NCBI RefSeq assembly: GCF_021018805.1 | Contig: NC_086258.1 | Coordinates: 18,692,692-18,756,691, forward strand | Reading direction: 5' to 3' | Length of the DNA stretch: 64,000 bases | Origin: Prinia subflava | Taxonomy: Eukaryota; Chordata; Aves; Passeriformes; Cisticolidae | Shown here: piece by piece, positions 57,605 to 64,000 of the stretch | Numbering within the stretch: the stretch's first letter is position 1 | Layout of the letters: every line of letters starts with the position of its first letter | Made by a program: the position numbers and the translations under genes | The notes under the pieces: model-generated | Told to the model about the DNA's origin: nothing | Seen by the model: only the letters and a program-made list of their open reading frames with translations | Database searches by the model: none

Positions 57605-60600
57605 GGTGCTTCCTCCATTACCACCAGTGCCCACAGCCCTTCATATCCCTCTGGAGGCACTGCTCAGCCCAGGGCTGTCATACGTGCCTGGCTGGCCTGT
57701 CACCCCAGCTCATGGGCACCTCTACCCAGCAGCCACCTGAAAGCTCTCAGGGAAGGTTTTAGGAGGAATTAAGGCAGGATCAGATGTATTTAAGAGGCAG
57801 CAAATGAGGACGCTCTCCTCTGACCTCTGGATGGGAGGGAGACCCGGAGCTGGTCTGTGAGCCCTTGAGCATTTAATTGGTTTTGGTGTGTGGTGTTCCT
57901 GCCCAGGCTGGTCCCAGCCCTGCACCTGGGCCAGGTGGGTGCTGTGGATGACGTGTCATGGACCAGGCCAGTTCCCACTTCATCCACCCCATGGCACCCC
58001 CAGTCTGTCTTCCTGCCCCCACCACACACCACTAGGGTTGGGTACTCCCCTCTTCTCTCCCTTTCCCGTGTGCCTCCTTCCCCTCTGTGGCCACCTTTCC
58101 CTGCTCCTCTCTTCCCCTCCAGCTCCTCCATCCCTTCTCCTGCCAGACCTGCCTCAACCCGCTCCCCCCGTTCCTGGCTCCAGTAATCTGACAGGCTCAG
58201 ATCTGCCTGTAATTCCCTGTGGACCCGTCTCAGCCAGCTGATCCCAAGACCTTGTCTGCATCCTTTCCTCATCCGGGCTGGGTTTGCCTCCTCCTCCCTG
58301 CTCTCCCATGGCTCAGCAGCACACACACCTTTCTTCACAGACCAGCTCTGGCCCTGTGCTCTCTCCCAGATCTCCTTGCCCATCCCATTCTCTTGCCAGG
58401 GAAGCCTTTCCCTCCACTCTAAGCTCCAGGAGCAGGGTCCCAGCTTGTTGTCCCAGCTCAGCCTTTTGCAAAGCAGAACATGTTCTGGAATGGCTTTGTG
58501 GGTTTGGGTTAAAGAGAACAACTGGGAAGCACCTCTGCAGGAGGGGCAGGGGGAAGAGCCCTGGAGCAGGCAGAGGGCTGTGGGGTTTTGCCCCCAGGTG
58601 GGGTTTTGCCATGAGGGTCCTCCAGTGACTGCTCCAGCCCCCACTCCCAGCACTGCCTGTCCCACATGGACATCGTGGCAATGGGCTCTGATCCATGGAG
58701 TCTAACACTGTTCCTCATCAAAGCTGGGATGCGTCTCCCTTTGGGGCTGTGCACACAACTCTGAGAGTTGTCCCCATGCCCAGCTCCATTTTGACCCCAG
58801 GGCATGAGACAGGGGCTGACATGGGATGGGCATTGGCCTCAGCAGGGCAGCTGAGAAAAACCCCAGTCTAGGCATTCCCATAACTCAGACAGAAAACAGC
58901 TTCCTCCTGCAAAAGGGTTTTGAAACCAGAACCAAAACCAAACAACCTGGATGGGTCTGGGTTCTTTGAGTGCTTTTGTCTGAAAGAAAGCAGAACTGAG
59001 CTTTCCAGGAACCCTGGCTGTCCATCCCCATCCAGCCAGGGCCAGAGATGCCCCCTAAGTCCAGCTATGGCAGGGGCCTGGGATAGCTGTGGTTAATTCT
59101 CTCCTGGTGGATATGTCCTCTCAAAGTACTCCAAGCCCTGAAAACAACAGTCTCAAGCAGCACTTGAAATGTCAGTAAAACTAAATTCCTCTAAGGCTAT
59201 CCAGTAAACAGCCTCCATCCCCGAATGTGGGGGTCAAAGGGGGCAAAGGGGACGGACCTGGCCTTGTTACTGGCAGCGGCAGGATGGGAAACCTTTGTGA
59301 GAGTGGTGGGAGAAACATCCCAAGCGTGTCCTGGAGCCAGATGGAGACAAGAGTGAATAATTCCTTCCTGAGTGTAGGTCAGGCCGGACGGAGGGTGCGG
59401 AGCTGCCTTACGCAAGGCACGGGGGAGCGCCTGGGGTGGCCAAGCACCATGTCCCGGCCAGCCCTGGAGCACGCTGAGCCCCAGGAGCATGGCCCGGTAT
59501 GCTGGGAAGTCACTGGAGCCAAACAAACAGTGGCTCCTGGCTAAGCTAAAGCCCGAGAGGCTGGAAAGACCTTCTTTTCCCTGGCAATCAGCTTTTGTAA
59601 TCCCTGGGAGGACATTGCTGCTTGTGAACTCTTCTCCCCTCACCGATACCCACCCAGGCTGACACCAAAGTCCCCATGCTTGCACCCCAGATGCTGCCTG
59701 AGGCCCTGAGCTTTCACCTTCAGGGACTTGTTTATGACACACAGCCCTCCCTAACCAAACAGGGCACCAGCACTGGGCTGCTCAAACATTCCCCTGTGGG
59801 CACGAGCCCTGGGTGCCCCCCGGGTGTGAAAGGCAGCCCAGTGCAGGGGGCAGTGCCTGAGTGCTGGCCCCTGCACTCACTTGCTGACCTCTGCAACGCA
59901 AAAATCATCTTCTGGAATCGATTGACTTTGGCACTGAGGTCATTGGGTGACCTTAGCAGCCAAAACTCGCCCCCATGAGGGAACATATCACCTCCAAACA
60001 CTCTTGATTGATGCTGAGATGCTTGGTTCAAAGGCAAGGTAATGTGAGCAGATTAGTTAATGCTTCTTGCCCTGGCCCTTGAGAGCAGAGCTGAAATGAC
60101 AGGGCAGGCAATGGGTTTTGAAGGCTTTGCTTTTTTAAGATATGAATCAATGAAGCTGTACAAGGAGCATGGATAATGTGTTCAGAATAAAAATCAGGGC
60201 TTGTCTTTGAACCGGAGCGAAGTCTCTGATGGTGTTTACTTCATGTCCTGGCACCAAATGTGAGATGATATGAATACATTAGCTTATTGGCTTTCCTGAG
60301 CAACCCCTGCCATGCTCAGACCAGCTTCAGGAAGGAAAAGAAGAGCAAAGAGAATCAGTTTGGAAGTGTGGACTTGTTTCCCAGTAACCCTGTCACCCTT
60401 GCTTACCAGTGAAGGGTCTGGCTGTGACAGGGGCTGTGCTCCAGGGGGGAAGAGCTGGGCACTGGGGGTGAAGGGGAAGGTGGTGATACCAGAGGCTGTT
60501 CAGGATCTGGGGAAGTTTACCAGCTGGCTAATGCCTTGTTCATGAAGCCCTGTGCTGCTGGATCTGTCATCTGCTTCCTGAGTGTCTCTTGCTTCATCTT

Positions 60601-63600
60601 GGCCAGTTGCATCACAAGGTTTCAGTTTCTTCAAATCCCAGTGTAGAACCGGGAGTTTTTGCAACATTCCCAGCCCAGGAACAGGTTGGTCTGGGTAGGA
60701 ATTGTTCTCCAGGGTTGTCTTGGTAGTGTTTCACCCTGCCCTGCCCTGCCCTGTCCTGACAGAGAGCCCTGGGCAGCACCAGCCCCACTCCCAGGGCTCC
60801 TTCCTTCCTATTCCCCTGGATTTCCTAATCCTTGGGGGTTTTCAGAGTGTGTGGGTTGGCAGGGATTTTTTGGGGAGGAAACTAGAAAAGCTGTCATGAG
60901 GTTTAGGGTCATGAGGAGGTTGTGCTGTCCCCATCACACCCAGTCCCTCCACCCTGCCTGCGGCTGCCAAGGGTCTTCATCCCATGCTCCCATCTCAGGC
61001 ATCACCTCAGTGCTGCTGTCCCAGTCCCCAGCGTCCCACACCTTCCTGCTCCACACGTGGGGGTGCTGAGCTGAGAACTGGAGCAGCTGCAGCATTTGGG
61101 GTCCCCTCTGGGAGCTGGGCCTTGGGGCAGGGGTCACTAAGGGTTTGCCCTGGTGGCACCTCAGTCTGCATAGAGCCACATTTGTTGGACTTGGACCCAG
61201 AGCAGAGGAGCCCTATTCCCGTGTAAGAAGGGGCTGGTCGTTCAAGCACGCTCTGCACAGCTCCGGCAGCACCGCCTGCAGGCTGGATTCCATCAGCAGA
61301 GCAGTGTCTGCTCCCGGCTTTGCCTCTCACCGCAGCCCAGGTAGCACAGGGCTGCCAGGGCTGGGAGGGGACAGCAGCTCCTGCCATTGTCACTTCCCTG
61401 GCGCCTCTCTTCCCAGCCAAGCTGAAGACACGGAACTGGGGAAACCCCAGTTTCTGAAACTTCAGGTCTTTCCGAGTAAATTGGTGACAAAGCCTTCCAG
61501 TAATGACTGTGTGAGTAAACCGGGATCACCCCTGCCTCGGGATGGAGATCCAGGCAGCAACCCAGCCCCAGACGGATCTGGGGGGGTCCTGCTCCTGCAG
61601 CCCCTTTTGCTCTCCAGCCTGGTCCTGCAGAGATGGCTCAGGCCACAGGTACTGCTGGCACAGAGCTGCAGCATCAGGATTGCACACGGGATCAGAGAAG
61701 CTGGGGGAAGGAAACCTGCAATAAGCACAGAGCATTTGTACAGGCTTTAGGCTAAATCCTTCCCTCCCTGGGTAGCAGCACTGCAAAGCCAGTTCCTAAA
61801 GGCTTGTTATTCCTTTTCAGGCCAGGACTTTGCAGTTGACAGCAGGGCTGTATTAGGAAAAGGGAGAGAGAGCCCTGGCCTGCTGAGAGCATTGCTGGGT
61901 CAGCTGGGCTGGCAACCAGAGGCTTTGTTCCAGCAAAGGTCAGGGTGACAATCCAATATCTGCAGGTCGGATACTGCAGCAGCCTGGAGTGGCTCTGGGA
62001 AGAGAATGAAGGAGGAACACCCAACTTGGCATGCACCACACTGGTGCCTTTGGCCTTACTCCACTCGGAATCCCAAAACTGCTCCTGTTCTGGCCAGGTT
62101 GTTGTCTTGAGGTTCTGGAGAAGGGATTCTCACTGCACCCCTGCAATCCTACCAGCACCAAGGCCTTGGGGCAGCCCCTGCAGCTCCTTCCCAAAGCACT
62201 CCCTGATGGGTCTCATGTGGTGTCTTCCAGTGACCACCCCAAGTAATGGTGTCTGCAGAAGGTCCCAGGGAGCTGACATTGCAAGGGACACAAAAAGTGA
62301 CCTGTTAGTCAAATAACAGGGGTGTCCCCACGCACCAGGAAGGGTGGACTCAGACCCAAGGTCTGGATTTGGGGTGTCTGCCTTCGTCTCAGAGACAGTG
62401 GAGAAGTCAAAGGTGGGGATATGCCATCATCCACATCCCACATGCTGTGGAGCTGAAGTCTTGGGTTTTTTTGCCTTCACCTCCCACTCAAGGATTAGGA
62501 GCCAAGTACATTTCTCATTGCACCCAGCACACGAGAGGAGGAGAGGCACCGTGGGAGGGCACGGGAGGAGTGGGAGAAGCCGTCGGCAGGTGGGCACAGA
62601 CCCCTCAGAACCATGGCATGCCACAAACAGAGGCTTGGAGGGACTGGAAACCTCCTCACCTTTTGCAGCCAGGATCAAGGATGGCTTGAACAAGCAGTTG
62701 ATCTCTTCCTGCTGTGCAGAAGCTCTGGGGGAAGCAGGCTCAGGTTCAGCAGGGACAGGGCACCACAGTGTCACCCCATCACGGGGACAGGTCCACAGGA
62801 AGGAGATGGAAAGCAGGAGGGCTGTGATGCTCAGCTGGTGAGCAGAGAGGGATCAGGGTGTTGAATCAGGATCGGAGAGAGATGGATTGATTTCTTCAGT
62901 ACGGATTACGCAGGCTGACCCCATCTCAGTCTCTGCACTGGTTGTGGGGACCAGGTTCTCTGTCCCCCTCCCTGAGCCCCATGGTGCTGGACTGCCCTGT
63001 CTGAGCAGCAGGCACCGTGCTGAGCTCCCCTGTGGGCCAGCAGGCAGCAATGGTGTCAACACAGCATCTTTCTCCTTCTGGAACCAGTCTCCTCCTAACC
63101 CCAAGCCCTTGAGAGCAATAGTCCTGGGAAACCATGGAAACGGGTGGCAGGCACGTGACAGCGTGTGCCTGCACTCCTGCCCTTGATTTATGTCCCACGT
63201 CTGGGACCAGACGCAGAAATGCAGAAATGTTGGGATCGTTTGGGATTTTGAGGCGGCAGAGAATCACCCCTGCTTTACTCCCCATCTTCTTTTGTGGAGC
63301 AGGATGGCACATGGGAACAGGGCTGGGCTCCTGCCAGGGCCAGACGTGATGAGCCCAGAGAGGGAGGCAGAAACCTGGAAAAGGCTGGGGGATTTCTCAC
63401 TTACTTTTCTAATGTTTTCTAATATTTTAATATTTTTTAATGGAGACTTTTGAGCCCAGACTTTTGAGCCTAGACATTTTGACTCCTGGTGCGAGGGAGT
63501 GAGGAAAAGCGCCTGCTGCACCCAGGAACCACGTGCTAGGCTGTGACACCAGGTACAAAAACTCAAAGATTTCTTTTCTTTAAACACACAGCAAGTGATA

Positions 63601-64000
63601 ACCAACTTTCAACCCAGGTTATCCCCCCAGTGTTCATATTGGTCAGGATTTGATTTTTTCCCTTTTTGAAAGCACTTGCACTGCAATGCAGTTTTACTTT
63701 GGGTTTAAGCTGGGTCTCTCTGGATTTAAGCTAAGTCTAAAGCATCTCTTCCCCTGCACCTCAGGGGAAGGTGATAAGCTTGACTGTGCCATCCCAGGTC
63801 CGGAGGGGTTTCTCTGGTGGCCTGGTGACCACCTGGGGACATCGTAGTTAATGTTTAAGCTGGGGCTCATGGCTACTCATCCCGGTGGCTAATGGGCACA
63901 AGGAAATCCAATCTTGGTGAAAATCTGATGGTTCAGCAGCTGGTGGTGGTGTTATTGGGCAATCCCTGACCTCTGGCCGGGTCAGGCTGGCCACGCTGCT
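57605..64000. other. Region upstream of PRCD, no gene recognised
   Basis: I looked for CYGB, which lies head-to-head with PRCD in human and would be on the plus strand here. No open frame carries recognisable globin sequence. Frames present are short and unlike any family I know. A (CCCTG)n run is at about 60736-60760. This may be PRCD promoter DNA or non-coding upstream exons. Confidence 0.5.

Overview
The window is vertebrate nuclear DNA, most probably from a bird. Genes are split into short exons with GT-AG introns and CpG-rich promoters. At least three degraded 3' ends resemble CR1 LINEs, the typical avian retroelement. The gene order also fits: ST6GALNAC1 (+), ST6GALNAC2 (+), a minus-strand snoRNA host gene matching SNHG16, then PRCD (-). 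I know this order, inverted, from human 17q25. The species cannot be told from the sequence alone.

Layout. 1-3608: no supportable gene, probably the intergenic and 5' region of ST6GALNAC1. 3609-11353: ST6GALNAC1, nine coding exons, 569 codons plus stop. 11354-20164: its 3' UTR and about 8 kb of intergenic DNA holding a CR1 fragment and a 58-bp tandem duplication. 20165-28879: ST6GALNAC2, modelled with ten coding exons and 393 codons plus stop, starting in a CpG island. 30990-34190 (minus): a non-coding snoRNA host gene with two SNORD1-family C/D box snoRNAs, a 5'TOP-like start and three tandem ZNF143/SBS-like promoter motifs. 34294-57530: a gene-poor 23 kb with a near-perfect hairpin, a palindrome, a CR1 fragment, a small orphan CpG-rich patch and two TATA-like sites. 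57531-57604 (minus): the first coding exon of PRCD. 57605-64000: nothing I can support as a gene.

How the genes work together. ST6GALNAC1 and ST6GALNAC2 are Golgi type II membrane sialyltransferases that add alpha-2,6-linked sialic acid to the GalNAc of O-glycans (sialyl-Tn and sialyl-T type structures). They are tandem paralogues: three exons have identical length (139, 104 and 100 nt) and intron phases match throughout the catalytic domain. The snoRNA host gene supplies box C/D RNAs whose guide matches the 28S rRNA segment ACAGGGATAAC, so it serves ribosome biogenesis. PRCD encodes a tiny photoreceptor disc membrane protein. Nothing links these last two functionally to the sialyltransferases; their proximity is conserved synteny.

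I found no clear previously undescribed protein system. The most unusual signals are the triple ZNF143-like promoter with its SNORD1 pair, the 45-bp coding minisatellite in the ST6GALNAC1 stem, the extra stem exon of ST6GALNAC2 and two perfect inverted repeats outside genes.
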